This document shows positions 1 through 8,930 of a stretch of 64,000 nt of DNA, one piece after another (position 1 is the first letter of the stretch; every line of letters starts with the position of its first letter). The DNA lies in contig JBBDHV010000040.1 in assembly GCA_040880725.1 (NCBI GenBank), positions 27,899 to 91,898 on the forward strand. The letters are read 5' to 3'. The position numbers were made by a program, and so were the translations under genes. The stretch comes from DATHWB01 sp040880725 (GTDB taxonomy: Bacteria > Actinomycetota > Acidimicrobiia > Spongiisociales > ZC4RG35). Below the pieces are notes generated by a model that was not told the DNA's origin, did no database searches, and saw only the letters and a list, made by a program, of their open reading frames with translations.

Positions 1-766
1 GGAAGATGTTGTCGATGAACAGCAGCACGTCCTGGTTCTGCACGTCCCGGAAATACTCGGCCATCGTCAACGCCGACAGTGCGACCCTGAGGCGCACACC
101 GGGCGGCTCGTCCATCTGGCCGAACACCAAGGCCGCCTTGTCGAGCACACCCGACTCCTGCATCTCCAAGAAGAGGTCGTTGCCTTCCCGGGTGCGCTCG
201 CCCACGCCGGCGAACACCGACACACCACCGTGCTGGGTCGCAACGCGGTTGATCATCTCCTGGATGAGCACGGTCTTGCCCACGCCGGCACCGCCGAACA
301 GGCCGATCTTTCCGCCTTCCAGGTACGGACAGACAAGGTCGAGCACCTTGATGCCGGTCTCGAAGACCTTCCGTTGCGGCTCCACGTCGGCGAAGGCCGG
401 GGGTTGGCGATGGATCGGCCAGCGCGGTTCGCCGAACTCCTGGTCGGGTGCGTCGAGCGAGTCACCCCACACGTTGAAGATGTGCCCGAGCACCTGGTCG
501 CCGACGGGAACCGTGATCGGCTCGCCCAGGTTCCGCACCTCGGCACCCCGGGTCAGACCGTCGGTCGGCGCCATGGCGACGATACGGACGACGTTGCCGC
601 CGACGTGCTGGGCGACTTCGCCGACGATGGTCTTCGTCTCACCACCCATCGTGATGTCGATGTGGACTGCGAAGTTGATTTCGGGGAGGGCGCCGGGGGG
701 AAACTCGGCGTCCACCACGGGGCCGGCGACCTTGACGATCCGCCCGGTCGGTGTGCTCTCAGACAT
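1..766 (-). CDS. atpD: ATP synthase F1 subunit beta, 5' part only
   Basis: This is the catalytic beta subunit of F1, which makes ATP at the inner face of the membrane. Only the first 255 codons lie in the window; the rest, including the stop, is beyond base 1. The ATG start is at 766. The Walker A loop GGAGVGKT is at about residues 158-165 (bases 272-295), and the stretch ending in LLFIDNIF near the edge is Walker B. It follows atpG by 27 bases, the last visible gene of the atp run. An epsilon-subunit gene (atpC) would be expected beyond the edge. Confidence 0.97.
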   Translation of the reverse strand, partial: MSESTPTGRIVKVAGPVVDAEFPPGALPEINFAVHIDITMGGETKTIVGEVAQHVGGNVVRIVAMAPTDGLTRGAEVRNLGEPITVPVGDQVLGHIFNVWGDSLDAPDQEFGEPRWPIHRQPPAFADVEPQRKVFETGIKVLDLVCPYLEGGKIGLFGGAGVGKTVLIQEMINRVATQHGGVSVFAGVGERTREGNDLFLEMQESGVLDKAALVFGQMDEPPGVRLRVALSALTMAEYFRDVQNQDVLLFIDNIF

Positions 767-793
767 GTGCTCGCTCCTTCAGAACGGTCAGAC

Positions 794-1675
794 TCACCCT
801 TTGAGGGCTTCCGCACCGCCCACGATCTCTGTGATAGCGGTTGTGATCTCCGCCTGACGGGCCCGGTTGGCTTGGACGGTCAGGATCCGGATCAATTCTT
901 CTGCGTTGTCGGTTGCTGCCTTCATGGCCCGTCGCCGCGCGGAATGCTCCGACGCCGAGGCTTCGAGCAACATGTTGAAGACCGTCGCTTCCACATAACG
1001 AGGAAGGAGTCGGTCCAAGATCACTGCGGGCGAAGGCTCGTAGGAGTAGTCCGCTTTGGGACCGCCGCCAGACCCGCCCTCGGTCGTCGGAGGCGTGATA
1101 GGCAGCAACTCGGCGGCCGTCGGTACCTGCGTGAAAGCAGACTGGAACTTCGTGTAGAACGTCTCCACGGCGTCGATCTCAGCCGAGCCGTAGGCATCCA
1201 TGATGGCGTTGGCGATGGCCCTGGCATCGCCGTAGCCAGGGCTGTCGGTGACTCCCAGGTACGTCCCGCGTAGGGTCCATCCGTGGTACCGGAAGTAGCT
1301 CTGGGCCTTCTTGCCCACCACGAACAACAGCACTTCCACGCCGTTACGGCGATGTTCGCGCATGCGACGCTCGGCGAGCCGGATCACGTTCGTGGCGTAC
1401 GCGCCTGCCAACCCGCGATCGCTGGAAACGACGACCATCCCCACCCGGGCAAGCTCCCGGCGCTCCAGGAGCGGATGCGACGAGGAACCGGCTGCGCCAC
1501 CGACGTTCTCGATGACCTCCACCAGCTTGGCCGTGTACGGCTTCGAGGCGTTCACCCGGGCTTGGGCCCTGGGGATGCGCGACGCAGCGATCAACTCCAT
1601 CGCGCGAGTGATCTTCTTCGTCGCCTCGATGCTGCGAATGCGGCGTCGGGTGTCGCGAAGGCCGGCTCCTGCCAC
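794..1675 (-). CDS. atpG: ATP synthase F1 subunit gamma
   Basis: The gamma subunit is the central rotor stalk of F1. The 293-residue length is normal for the family. The N-terminal coiled-coil segment (RIRSIEATKKITRAMELIA, about residues 12-30) and the C-terminal helix (AMKAATDNAEELI, NRARQAEITTAITEIVGGAEAL) are both present, so the protein is intact. A glycine-rich insert (about residues 199-206) sits in the variable middle region. It lies 6 bases after atpA and 27 before atpD in the same run. Confidence 0.97.
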   Translation of the reverse strand: MAGAGLRDTRRRIRSIEATKKITRAMELIAASRIPRAQARVNASKPYTAKLVEVIENVGGAAGSSSHPLLERRELARVGMVVVSSDRGLAGAYATNVIRLAERRMREHRRNGVEVLLFVVGKKAQSYFRYHGWTLRGTYLGVTDSPGYGDARAIANAIMDAYGSAEIDAVETFYTKFQSAFTQVPTAAELLPITPPTTEGGSGGGPKADYSYEPSPAVILDRLLPRYVEATVFNMLLEASASEHSARRRAMKAATDNAEELIRILTVQANRARQAEITTAITEIVGGAEALKG

Positions 1676-1681
1676 GAGTCG

Positions 1682-3226
1682 CTACTCCTCCGCCACAGCG
1701 GTGCGTTCGAACGTCGCCTTGAACTCGGTGATGGCCGCAATGAAGTCTTCGGGCTTCTCCATGATCCCCGAGTCCTTGACACCCTCGAGCAGATGGTTGT
1801 AGCGAGTCCTGAAGAACTCACGCAGACCCGTTTCGAACCGGCGAATGTCACCCACGGCAATCTCATCGGTATGGCCGTCGGTGACGGCGAAGATGGCCAG
1901 AACCTGTTCTTCGACGGCAATCGGATCGAACTGCGGCTGCTTGAGGATCTCCACCACCCGGCGTCCACGCTCGAGCTGAGCGAGAGAAGCTGCATCGAGT
2001 TCGGAGCCGAACTCCGCGAAGGCGGCGAGTTCCCGAAACTGGGCCAGGTTCAGACGGAGCGGACCGGCGATCTTGCTCATCGCCTTGATCTGGGCACTTC
2101 CTCCCACTCGGGAAACCGAGGTTCCGGCGTTCACCGCAGGTCGGATGCCCTGGTAGAAGAGGTCGGTTTCGAGAAAGACCTGACCGTCGGTGATCGAGAT
2201 CACGTTGGTCGGGATGTAGGCCGAGATGTCGTTCGCCTTGGTTTCGATGACGGGCAGACCGGTCATCGAACCGGCGCCGAGTTCATTCGACAGCTTGGCG
2301 CACCGCTCGAGCAGACGGCTGTGCAAGTAGAACACGTCACCGGGGTAGGCCTCGCGGCCGGGCGGCCGGCGCAGCAGCAGCGAGATCTCGCGGTATGCCA
2401 CGGCCTGCTTGGACAGGTCGTCGAAGACGACGAGGGCATGCTCGCCGTTGTACATCCAATACTGCCCGATGGCAGAGCCGGCGTACGGGGCGTACATCTG
2501 CAGCGCGGGAGCGTCGGAGGCCGCCGCGTTCACGACCACGGTGTACTCGAGAGCCCCATGCTCACGAAGAGTGTCGACCACCTCCGCGACCGTCGACGCT
2601 TTCTGGCCGATGGCCACGTACACGCACTTGACGGCCTGCTTGGTGCCCCAATTGCGCTTCTGGTTGATGATCGTGTCGACCAGCAGCGCCGTCTTTCCGG
2701 TCTGGCGGTCGCCGATGATCAGCTGGCGCTGGCCACGGCCGATGGGCGTGAGCGCGTCGATCGCCTTGATGCCGGTCTGGAGCGGCTCCTTCACGGGCTG
2801 GCGTTCGACGACAGACGGCGCCTGGGTCTCGAGGAGACGGCGTTCGGTGGTCTCGATCGGTCCCCCGCCATCGATCGGGTTGCCCAGGGCATCCACGACG
2901 CGACCGAGGAGCGCGTCTCCGACGGGGACGGAGAGCACGGTGCCGGTCTGCTTGACCGGATCGCCTTCCTGGATGGAGCTCGCCTCACCCATGAGGACGA
3001 CGCCGAGGTCGTGTTCGTCGATGTTGAGAGCGACGCCGGAGAGCCCGCCGGGGAACTCGAGGAGTTCCGAGGCCATCACGTTCGGAAGTCCTTCCACCCT
3101 GGCGACACCGTCCGCGATCGAGGTGACGTAGCCGACCGTCTCTTCGGTGGTCTCCGGGGACCAGTCGGCGAGGTTCTTCTTCAGCGCGTCTGTGATGGAT
3201 TGCGCACTGATCGTGAGTTCTGACAT
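1682..3226 (-). CDS. atpA: ATP synthase F1 subunit alpha
   Basis: The alpha subunit is the non-catalytic nucleotide-binding partner of beta in F1. It is 514 residues, full length for the family. The P-loop GDRQTGKT is at about residues 171-178, and the alpha/beta signature PAVNAGTSVSRVGGSAQ is in the second half. The N-terminal helix (ITDALKKNLADW) that contacts delta is present. The ATG start lies 9 bases after the atpH stop, inside the atp run. Confidence 0.98.
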   Translation of the reverse strand: MSELTISAQSITDALKKNLADWSPETTEETVGYVTSIADGVARVEGLPNVMASELLEFPGGLSGVALNIDEHDLGVVLMGEASSIQEGDPVKQTGTVLSVPVGDALLGRVVDALGNPIDGGGPIETTERRLLETQAPSVVERQPVKEPLQTGIKAIDALTPIGRGQRQLIIGDRQTGKTALLVDTIINQKRNWGTKQAVKCVYVAIGQKASTVAEVVDTLREHGALEYTVVVNAAASDAPALQMYAPYAGSAIGQYWMYNGEHALVVFDDLSKQAVAYREISLLLRRPPGREAYPGDVFYLHSRLLERCAKLSNELGAGSMTGLPVIETKANDISAYIPTNVISITDGQVFLETDLFYQGIRPAVNAGTSVSRVGGSAQIKAMSKIAGPLRLNLAQFRELAAFAEFGSELDAASLAQLERGRRVVEILKQPQFDPIAVEEQVLAIFAVTDGHTDEIAVGDIRRFETGLREFFRTRYNHLLEGVKDSGIMEKPEDFIAAITEFKATFERTAVAEE

Positions 3227-3235
3227 GGACCTTCC

Positions 3236-3769
3236 CTATCGAGTCTGGAGGGTTTCACGGAGCGAGCGGAGGCGACGTGCAACGGAGCCGTCGATCACGG
3301 TGTCGCCCACTCGGGTGACGATGCCGCCGAGTACCGACGGATCGACAATCGCCTTCACCTCGACGGCCCGTCCGGTCTTGCGTTCGAGCGCCGCGGCGAG
3401 ACGGGCGATCGTCGCCTCGTCGAGCTCGACGGCGCTGCGCACCTCGGCCACGGCTTTGCCCGCGGAGGCGGCACGTGCCTCGGTCAGTGCAGAGGCGATC
3501 TCCGGGAGGTCACCGCCCCGACCCTGCGCAACGAACATCGACACGAGGTTCACGGTGACCCTGGACGCGTGGGCACCGACGACATCTCGCACGATTGATT
3601 CCTTGCGATCGGTCGGAAGGGCGGGGTTGGTCAGGGCGTCGCGGAGTTCCGGCGACGTCTCGACTGCCCTCGCCACTGCGAAGAGCTCCTGTTCGACGCG
3701 ATCGAGTTCGCCCTCGGCGGATGCCAGGGCGTATGCGGCTGAAGCGTATCCGGCGATCCGCTCGCTCAC
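3236..3769 (-). CDS. atpH: ATP synthase F1 subunit delta
   Basis: The delta subunit joins the peripheral stalk (subunit b) to the top of F1. It is 177 residues, with the family pattern of an N-terminal helical bundle (AGYASAAYALASAEGELDRV) and a conserved C-terminal segment (VKAIVDPSVLGGIVTRVGDTVIDGS split over residues 140-165). The start is GTG at 3769, directly abutting the atpF stop TAG at 3770-3772 with no gap, so translation is probably coupled. Identity is supported by gene order as well as by the C-terminal motif. Confidence 0.94.
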   Translation of the reverse strand: MSERIAGYASAAYALASAEGELDRVEQELFAVARAVETSPELRDALTNPALPTDRKESIVRDVVGAHASRVTVNLVSMFVAQGRGGDLPEIASALTEARAASAGKAVAEVRSAVELDEATIARLAAALERKTGRAVEVKAIVDPSVLGGIVTRVGDTVIDGSVARRLRSLRETLQTR

Positions 3770-4315
3770 CTACCGCTCCAGTTCTGCGATGTACCGCTCG
3801 ACGAGTCCGAGCTGGGTCTGGCGATCGAGGCTGCTTCCAACCACCTTCTCGGCGAGGTCGACGGTCAGGTTCGCCACTTCACGCTGGGCGTCTGCCATGA
3901 CCCGTGCCTTCTCGGATGCTGCGTCGGCGCGAGCCTTGTCGAGGATCTCGGCGGCCTGAGCCTCGGCTTTGGCGATGAGATCGGACTTCACGGTGTCTGC
4001 TTCGCCGCGTGCCGCGTCGAAGATTCGGGTTTTCTCGGCCTGAGCCTCGGCCAGTTGAGCCTCGTAGTCCGCCCGCAGCCTCTCTGCGTCGACCTTCGCC
4101 TTCTCGGCTTCTTCCATCTGGCCCCCGATCGCCTTCTGGCGATTCTCGAGGGACTCGTTGATCGCGGGCATTGCCCACAACCGGACGAAGAAGAACACGA
4201 GGGCGAAGGCGATGATGCCCGCGATCAGCTCCGGTGTTGCGGGCAGCAGGAGGTCGAGCCCCCCGTCTCCCGACTCCTCGGCTGCGAGGATCGTCGTCTG
4301 CGCCAGGTCGATCAT
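3770..4315 (-). CDS. atpF: ATP synthase Fo subunit b
   Basis: Subunit b forms the peripheral stalk that holds F1 against Fo. One membrane helix (about residues 31-48, LIAGIIAFALVFFFVRLW) is followed by a long charged helix rich in Ala, Glu, Lys and Arg, typical of the stalk coiled coil. The 181-residue length fits. The ATG lies 5 bases after the atpE stop. The short acidic N-terminus before the membrane helix is slightly longer than in E. coli, as is common in Actinomycetota. Confidence 0.95.
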   Translation of the reverse strand: MIDLAQTTILAAEESGDGGLDLLLPATPELIAGIIAFALVFFFVRLWAMPAINESLENRQKAIGGQMEEAEKAKVDAERLRADYEAQLAEAQAEKTRIFDAARGEADTVKSDLIAKAEAQAAEILDKARADAASEKARVMADAQREVANLTVDLAEKVVGSSLDRQTQLGLVERYIAELER

Positions 4316-4320
4316 CGTGA

Positions 4321-4590
4321 TCAGCCCAGGAAGAAGAGCACGAAGCCGATGAGGGCGAGCGCTTCGGTGAAGGCGATTCCGAGGAACATCGTGGTCCGGA
4401 CCATGCCGGCGGCTTCTGGCTGACGGGCCATCGCCTGCACGGCGTTGCCGGCGACGAGACCCACGCCGATGCCTGGGCCGATGGCGGCGAGGCCGTAACC
4501 GATCACGTTCAAGCTACCGGTGATGCCACTGGTCCCGGCCTCCTGAGCGAGAACCTGGGCTGTCGCCAGCACTGCAAGTACTGCGTCCAT
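4321..4590 (-). CDS. atpE: ATP synthase Fo subunit c (proteolipid)
   Basis: The c subunit forms the proton-carrying membrane ring. The protein is 89 residues with two membrane hairpin helices: a glycine-rich first helix (VIGYGLAAIGPGIGVGLVAGNAV), the polar loop RQPEA, and a second helix with the proton-binding glutamate in GIAFTEALALIGF. I start it at the ATG at 4590 because a purine-rich AAAGGAAAG site precedes it. An upstream in-frame extension is open but encodes no family sequence. Glu with no sodium-binding Gln/Thr set points to proton coupling; this is inference. Confidence 0.96.
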   Translation of the reverse strand: MDAVLAVLATAQVLAQEAGTSGITGSLNVIGYGLAAIGPGIGVGLVAGNAVQAMARQPEAAGMVRTTMFLGIAFTEALALIGFVLFFLG

Positions 4591-4628
4591 GTGTCTTTCT
4601 TTCCTTTCGTGCGTTCTGGTCCGACGAC

Positions 4629-5447
4629 CTAGTGCTCCGGGTGGAGCGATGACTGGATGTACACCGCTGCGAGGAGCGTGAAGATGTAGGCCTGTACCAC
4701 CGAAACGATGATCTCGAACCCGTAGATGCCGAGTCCGAATGCGAACCACGCAGGTCCGGCCAGGCCCTTCAATCCGATCTCACCGAAGTTGGTGAACAGG
4801 TTGAAGGTGAAGATCCATCCGGTGACGAGCAGCAGGCTGAGCATCACGTGTCCCGCCACCAGGTTGGCAAAGAGCCGCACCGCATGGGAGAACGGCCGAA
4901 TGGCGAAGACGTTGACGATCTCGATGATCCCGACGAGGGGCTTCATCGCCATCGGAACCCCCGGCGGCCACATCAGGTCGGTGAGGTATCGGATTCCCGA
5001 GGTCCGGAACCCGACGAACACGAAGATGACATAGGTCAGCAGCGCCAGGAACAGCGGGATCGCCATCCGTGACGTGATGGGGAAGTTGACCAGCGGCGTG
5101 ACCTCGAAGAGGTTGCCGACGAGGATGAACATGAACAGCGAAAGCAGGTACGGGAAGTACTTGATGCCGTCCGGCCCGATCACGCCGATGGCGATGTCGT
5201 TGCGAATCATGTTGACGACACCTTCGACGGCGGCGCCGAACTTGGTCGGGATCGGCGACTTGCGCCGGTAGGCGAAGTACAGCACGCCGATGACGATGAA
5301 CGCCGCCAGGAAGGTGAGCACGACGGTGCGGTTGATTTGTGTACCGAACAAGTTCGGAAAGACGAATAGCTCGCTGACTTCTTCCGGTGCGCACACCGGC
5401 TCGTTGACGAAGTCACAGTTCTCAGCGGCCAGGACTAGCTGGTCCAA
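4629..5447 (-). CDS. atpB: ATP synthase Fo subunit a
   Basis: Subunit a forms the two half-channels that carry protons to the c ring. It is 272 residues with about six membrane helices. The essential arginine is in HAVRLFANLVAGHVM, and the C-terminal SVVQAYIFTLLAAVYI helix with its conserved Gln is present. The only good start is TTG at 5447, which overlaps the end of the upstream AtpI-like gene by 13 bases; no ATG or GTG lies close. A rare start plus overlap suggests reinitiation after the AtpI-like gene. Confidence 0.95.
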   Translation of the reverse strand: MDQLVLAAENCDFVNEPVCAPEEVSELFVFPNLFGTQINRTVVLTFLAAFIVIGVLYFAYRRKSPIPTKFGAAVEGVVNMIRNDIAIGVIGPDGIKYFPYLLSLFMFILVGNLFEVTPLVNFPITSRMAIPLFLALLTYVIFVFVGFRTSGIRYLTDLMWPPGVPMAMKPLVGIIEIVNVFAIRPFSHAVRLFANLVAGHVMLSLLLVTGWIFTFNLFTNFGEIGLKGLAGPAWFAFGLGIYGFEIIVSVVQAYIFTLLAAVYIQSSLHPEH

Positions 5448-5860
5448 TCCACATCCCTTTCTCTCCCGCGGGCAACTGCCACAGATTCGAGGATCAGCAG
5501 CACCATATACGTGATGACCGTCGCGAGGCCAAACGCCAACCGGTCAACGGCGATCACGGCCGCCACGGCCAGCATCGAGCCCATGATCAGGCCGAGACGG
5601 AGGAAGAAACCGAACAGCGCAGCGGCGTGATAGGCCGCCAGCGAGATTCGAAGCGCCAGGCTGAGCATGACACCGGCAAGGAGGAAATTCCCCACGACGA
5701 CGCCCACGCCGAGCGCAGCCGCCCATCCCCCGTCGAAGCCGCGCAACAGCCAGAACACCGCGACGACCAGCGGACCCACCCAGATCGCCCGCCGGGCCGT
5801 GTGACGGGCAATGACCGTCTCCACCGGGGTCGTGCCGAGCTTGGCGGGTTCACTCGTCAC
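5435..5860 (-). CDS. AtpI-like membrane protein of the atp operon
   Basis: A 141-residue protein with four predicted membrane helices (about residues 20-36, 43-68, 72-100, 105-125) lies directly before atpB. Position and topology match the AtpI / ATP synthase subunit I group, whose members help assemble the c ring. No catalytic motif is visible. I start it at GTG 5860, giving an 11-base overlap with the preceding AtpZ-like gene; a longer open frame to 6076 reads as low-complexity Arg/Ser sequence and is rejected. Family assignment rests mainly on context, so moderate confidence. Confidence 0.75.
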   Translation of the reverse strand: MTSEPAKLGTTPVETVIARHTARRAIWVGPLVVAVFWLLRGFDGGWAAALGVGVVVGNFLLAGVMLSLALRISLAAYHAAALFGFFLRLGLIMGSMLAVAAVIAVDRLAFGLATVITYMVLLILESVAVARGRERDVDWTS

Positions 5861-6104
5861 CGGGCGCCGCCTGCTGTTCCGGGGGGAGCATGCGCTTGGA
5901 GTAATGCCAGACACGCAGGAAACCCGAATAGGTGCCGACCACGATGCCGCCCACCACGAACCAGGGGTCGGTGCCCAGCCAGGAGTCGACGAGGAGCCCG
6001 AGAAGCGTCCCCGAGAGGATCGACCCGAGAAAGCTGCCGCCCCCGATCCAGCCCTCGCTGAACGCGGAGGTGACATCTCGATGCGCGTTGTGCGGCTCGG
6101 GCAC
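5850..6104 (-). CDS. AtpZ/AtpI-family small membrane protein
   Basis: An 84-residue protein with two membrane helices. The segment GTLLGLLVDSWLGT then PWFVVGGIVVGTYSGF matches the Gly-x3-Gly-x3-Asp pattern of the AtpZ-type F1Fo-associated proteins (a group linked to Mg2+/Ca2+ handling and ATP synthase assembly). GTG at 6104 is chosen because it follows the glyA stop by 4 bases; the longer frame to 6164 runs into glyA. It overlaps the next gene by 11 bases. Confidence 0.75.
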   Translation of the reverse strand: MPEPHNAHRDVTSAFSEGWIGGGSFLGSILSGTLLGLLVDSWLGTDPWFVVGGIVVGTYSGFLRVWHYSKRMLPPEQQAAPGDE

Positions 6105-6108
6105 GGAT

Positions 6109-7380
6109 TCAGCCCACCCCGGAGAAGTCCGCGGGGTACGGCGGGAACGCGGCCGCCAGGGCACGGACTTCGGTGGCGATCGGTCCGAGTGCCTCGGGAT
6201 CGGCGTGGTGGGCCAACGCGGAGGCGATGAGCGAAGCGGTCTTGTCCGCCTCGACTTCCTTCATCCCCTGGGTGGTCATCGCAGGTGTCCCGATGCGCAG
6301 TCCGCTCGCCCGGTAGGGCGGGCGGGGATCGTTCGGAATCGAGTTGAAGTTGAGGGTGATGCCGATCGAGTTCAGCATCCTCGCCGCATCCCGCCCCGTG
6401 AGCTCGGAGTCGACGGAACGCAGATCGACCAAGAACAGGTGATTCGTCGTTCCGCCGGTCACCAGACGAATGCCTTCGGCCGTCATTCGCTCCGCCATGA
6501 CCGACGCGTTGGCGAGAATCTGGCGGGAGTACTCGGCGAACTCAGGGGTTGCCGCCTCCCGGAAACACACCGCCTTGGCGGCGATCTGATTGATGATCGG
6601 ACCGCCCTGACCCCCCGGGAACACCGCCTTGTCGATGAGGGTCGCGTATTCCTCCGTGGCGAGAATCAGTCCTCCCCGCGGGCCGCGCAGCGCCTTGTGC
6701 GTGGTGGCGGTCACGATGTCCGCATACTCCATCGGGTTTGCCATGACCCCGCCGGCCACCAGGCCGATGAAATGGGCGGCGTCGACGAGGAAGACAGCGC
6801 CGATCTCGTCGGCGATCGAGCGGAACGCGGAGTAGTCGAGTTCGCCCGAGTACGCCGAGTAGCCCGCGAGGAGGACCTTCGGCCGGTGCTCCAACGCCAA
6901 GCGCCGCACCTCGTCCATGTCGATCAGCTCGGTCTCTGGGTCGAGTCCGTAGGCGATGAAGTTGTAGTAGCGGCCCGAGAAGTTGACCGGCGAGCCGTGG
7001 GTCAGGTGGCCGCCCTGGTCGAGACGCATCCCCATGATCTTGTCCCCCGGTTCGAGGAGTGACAGGTACACGCCCATGTTCGCCTGTGCTCCGGAGTGGG
7101 GCTGGACGTTGGCGTGTGCGGCGTCGAACAGCGCTTTCGCCCGGTCGATGGCGAGTTGCTCGATCTCGTCGACGATCTCACACCCCTCGTAATACCGCTT
7201 GCGGGGGTACCCCTCGGCATACTTGTTGGTGAAGATCGATCCGCTCGCGGCCATGACGGCGGGCGAGGCGAAGTTCTCCGAAGCGATCAGATGGATGTGG
7301 GTGTTTTGACGGGCGAGATCTCTGCCTATCAGGTCGGCCACGGTGGGGTCAACCGCGGCGAGTGGGCTCATGTCGATCAT
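6109..7380 (-). CDS. glyA: Serine hydroxymethyltransferase
   Basis: This PLP enzyme interconverts serine and glycine while loading tetrahydrofolate with a one-carbon unit. It is 423 residues, full length. The PLP lysine is K229 in VTATTHKALRGPRGG, and the substrate loop NKYAEGYPRKRYYEGCE is at about residues 52-68. It is the first gene of the minus-strand run leading into the ATP synthase genes, 4 bases before the AtpZ-like start. glyA close to the atp operon is common in Actinomycetota, though co-transcription here is inferred only from spacing. Confidence 0.97.
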   Translation of the reverse strand: MIDMSPLAAVDPTVADLIGRDLARQNTHIHLIASENFASPAVMAASGSIFTNKYAEGYPRKRYYEGCEIVDEIEQLAIDRAKALFDAAHANVQPHSGAQANMGVYLSLLEPGDKIMGMRLDQGGHLTHGSPVNFSGRYYNFIAYGLDPETELIDMDEVRRLALEHRPKVLLAGYSAYSGELDYSAFRSIADEIGAVFLVDAAHFIGLVAGGVMANPMEYADIVTATTHKALRGPRGGLILATEEYATLIDKAVFPGGQGGPIINQIAAKAVCFREAATPEFAEYSRQILANASVMAERMTAEGIRLVTGGTTNHLFLVDLRSVDSELTGRDAARMLNSIGITLNFNSIPNDPRPPYRASGLRIGTPAMTTQGMKEVEADKTASLIASALAHHADPEALGPIATEVRALAAAFPPYPADFSGVG

Positions 7381-7431
7381 CGCAGAATCCTGGTTCCGGG
7401 TCCGTTGCGGGGCGGAGGGTACCCGGGTCGG

Positions 7432-7560
7432 TCACCCACGGAACCAGGGACCCGCGGTCATCCCGACGGCACCGTCGGCGACTCCAACCCCCGAACGACG
7501 GGGATATCGAACGAGTGTGACCGCGTACAGCCGTAGCCGTGGTCCGACGCCGTGATACAT
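7432..7560 (-). CDS. Possible 42-residue basic peptide upstream of glyA
   Basis: An ATG at 7560 has a good AAGGAG ribosome-binding site about 7 bases upstream and opens a 42-codon frame ending at 7432, some 50 bases before glyA. The peptide is rich in Arg, Val and Gly (for example PRLRLYAVTLVRYPRRSG). No family is recognised. It occupies most of the 298-base gap between glyA and the next gene. It could be a real small protein, a leader peptide for glyA, or chance. Confidence 0.35.
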   Translation of the reverse strand: MYHGVGPRLRLYAVTLVRYPRRSGVGVADGAVGMTAGPWFRG

Positions 7561-7630
7561 GTGCTGCTCCTTCGCTGTGTGCTCTCGGGGATGCGACGCC
7601 GACGTCGCCTCGATGGTTCCCGCACCGCGA

Positions 7631-7658
7631 AAGGGCCGGCCCCCGGGGACCGGCCCTT
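7631..7658 (-). terminator. GC-rich hairpin after the ABC ATPase gene
   Basis: A perfect 9-base inverted repeat, AAGGGCCGG (7631-7639) and CCGGCCCTT (7650-7658), encloses a 10-base loop. It lies 20 bases downstream of the ATPase stop at 7679. No run of T follows, so it may be a T-less terminator of the kind common in GC-rich genomes, or a 3'-end stabiliser. Confidence 0.6.
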
Positions 7659-7678
7659 CGTGCGAACGTGAATGCCCG

Positions 7679-8884
7679 TCAGCGGATGGCGGCGCCTGTC
7701 TCCTTGTCGAAGAAATGCAACTTCGATGTGTCGACGACGAGTGTCGCGTTGGTCAGCGGCCTCGGGGCGTAGTCGGGATGGACACGGGCGGTGAACTTGG
7801 TCTCGTTGGCGTGCACGTCTTCCTCGGTCCCTTCCATCGCCTCGCGCAGGTCCTCGGTCATCACCGGCGCATACGGCTTCGTGAAGTGAACGAACGCTTC
7901 GGAACCGAGCTGTTCGACGATCTGGGTCTCGATCTCGATCGTCCGGTTCTGGGTGATGACATCCGAACTCGCCGCGTCGAGGATCTCGAAGGACTCGGGT
8001 CGAAGACCGATGACGATCTCCTTGCCCTTGTAGTCGGCGAGCCTGGGACGCTCCGCCAGTCGCGAACCTGCGATCTCGACCCGCTCCCCGCAGAAAGACG
8101 CAACCACCCGATCGCCTTCGCCGTCGATCGTGCCATAGGCGAAGTTCATCGACGGCGAACCGATGAATCCGGCCACGAACAGGTTGTCCGGCTCGTCGTA
8201 CAGCTTCCGGGGTGAGTCGATCTGCTGGAGGTTCGTGACCTCACGGCCGTGGATGGCACGGAGAACAGCGACCCGATCCCCCATCGTCATCGCCTCGACC
8301 TGGTCGTGGGTGACATACAGCGTCGTGGTGGCGAGACGGGCATGGAGCAAACCCAATTCCGAGCGCATCTGCACGCGCAGCTTGGCGTCGAGGTTCGACA
8401 AGGGCTCGTCCATCAGAAACGCCGAAGGTTCCCGAACGATCGCCCGCCCCATCGCCACACGTTGCCGCTGGCCACCGGACAGTGCCTTCGGCTTGCGATC
8501 GAGCAGTTCAACGATCTCGAGTGTCTTGGCGGCGCCGTCGACCCTGCGCTGGATCTCGTCACGAGGCATCTTGCGGAGCTTCAGCCCGAACGCCATGTTG
8601 TCGAACACGCTCATGTGCGGATAGAGCGCATAGTTCTGGAACACCATCGCGATGTCGCGGTCTTTCGGTGACACATCGTTGACGATCCGATCGCCGATGG
8701 ACAGGTCGCCTTCTGTCACGTCCTCCAACCCGGCCACCATCCGCAGCAGCGTGGACTTGCCACAACCGGAGGGTCCCACCAGCACCACGAACTCCCCGTC
8801 TTCGACGTGGATGTTCACATCATGGATCGCGCGCGTCCCGTCGGGATACACCTTCCCGATCGAATCGAACGTGATCGAGGCCAT
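7679..8884 (-). CDS. Sugar-type ABC transporter ATP-binding protein (MalK/UgpC family)
   Basis: This 401-residue ATPase energises sugar or glycerol-phosphate import. Walker A GPSGCGKST is at residues 38-46, the signature LSGGQRQRVAMGRA follows, then Walker B FLMDEP, and the C-terminal third is a TOBE-type domain as in MalK, UgpC and SugC. The ATG at 8884 is chosen for its strong GGGAGGAT site; a longer frame to 8935 would run through the operator at 8931-8944. There are no permease or binding-protein genes nearby. In Actinomycetota one such ATPase (MsiK) can serve several importers; that role is inference. Confidence 0.9.
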   Translation of the reverse strand: MASITFDSIGKVYPDGTRAIHDVNIHVEDGEFVVLVGPSGCGKSTLLRMVAGLEDVTEGDLSIGDRIVNDVSPKDRDIAMVFQNYALYPHMSVFDNMAFGLKLRKMPRDEIQRRVDGAAKTLEIVELLDRKPKALSGGQRQRVAMGRAIVREPSAFLMDEPLSNLDAKLRVQMRSELGLLHARLATTTLYVTHDQVEAMTMGDRVAVLRAIHGREVTNLQQIDSPRKLYDEPDNLFVAGFIGSPSMNFAYGTIDGEGDRVVASFCGERVEIAGSRLAERPRLADYKGKEIVIGLRPESFEILDAASSDVITQNRTIEIETQIVEQLGSEAFVHFTKPYAPVMTEDLREAMEGTEEDVHANETKFTARVHPDYAPRPLTNATLVVDTSKLHFFDKETGAAIR

Positions 8885-8930
8885 GGTTATCCTCCCGAAA
8901 AGTCGACCTGACGCTTCGGCGAACTTACCA

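Noticed and set aside
1283..3223. 646-residue plus-strand frame
   Set aside because: It is fully antisense to atpA and atpG, which have strong family matches.
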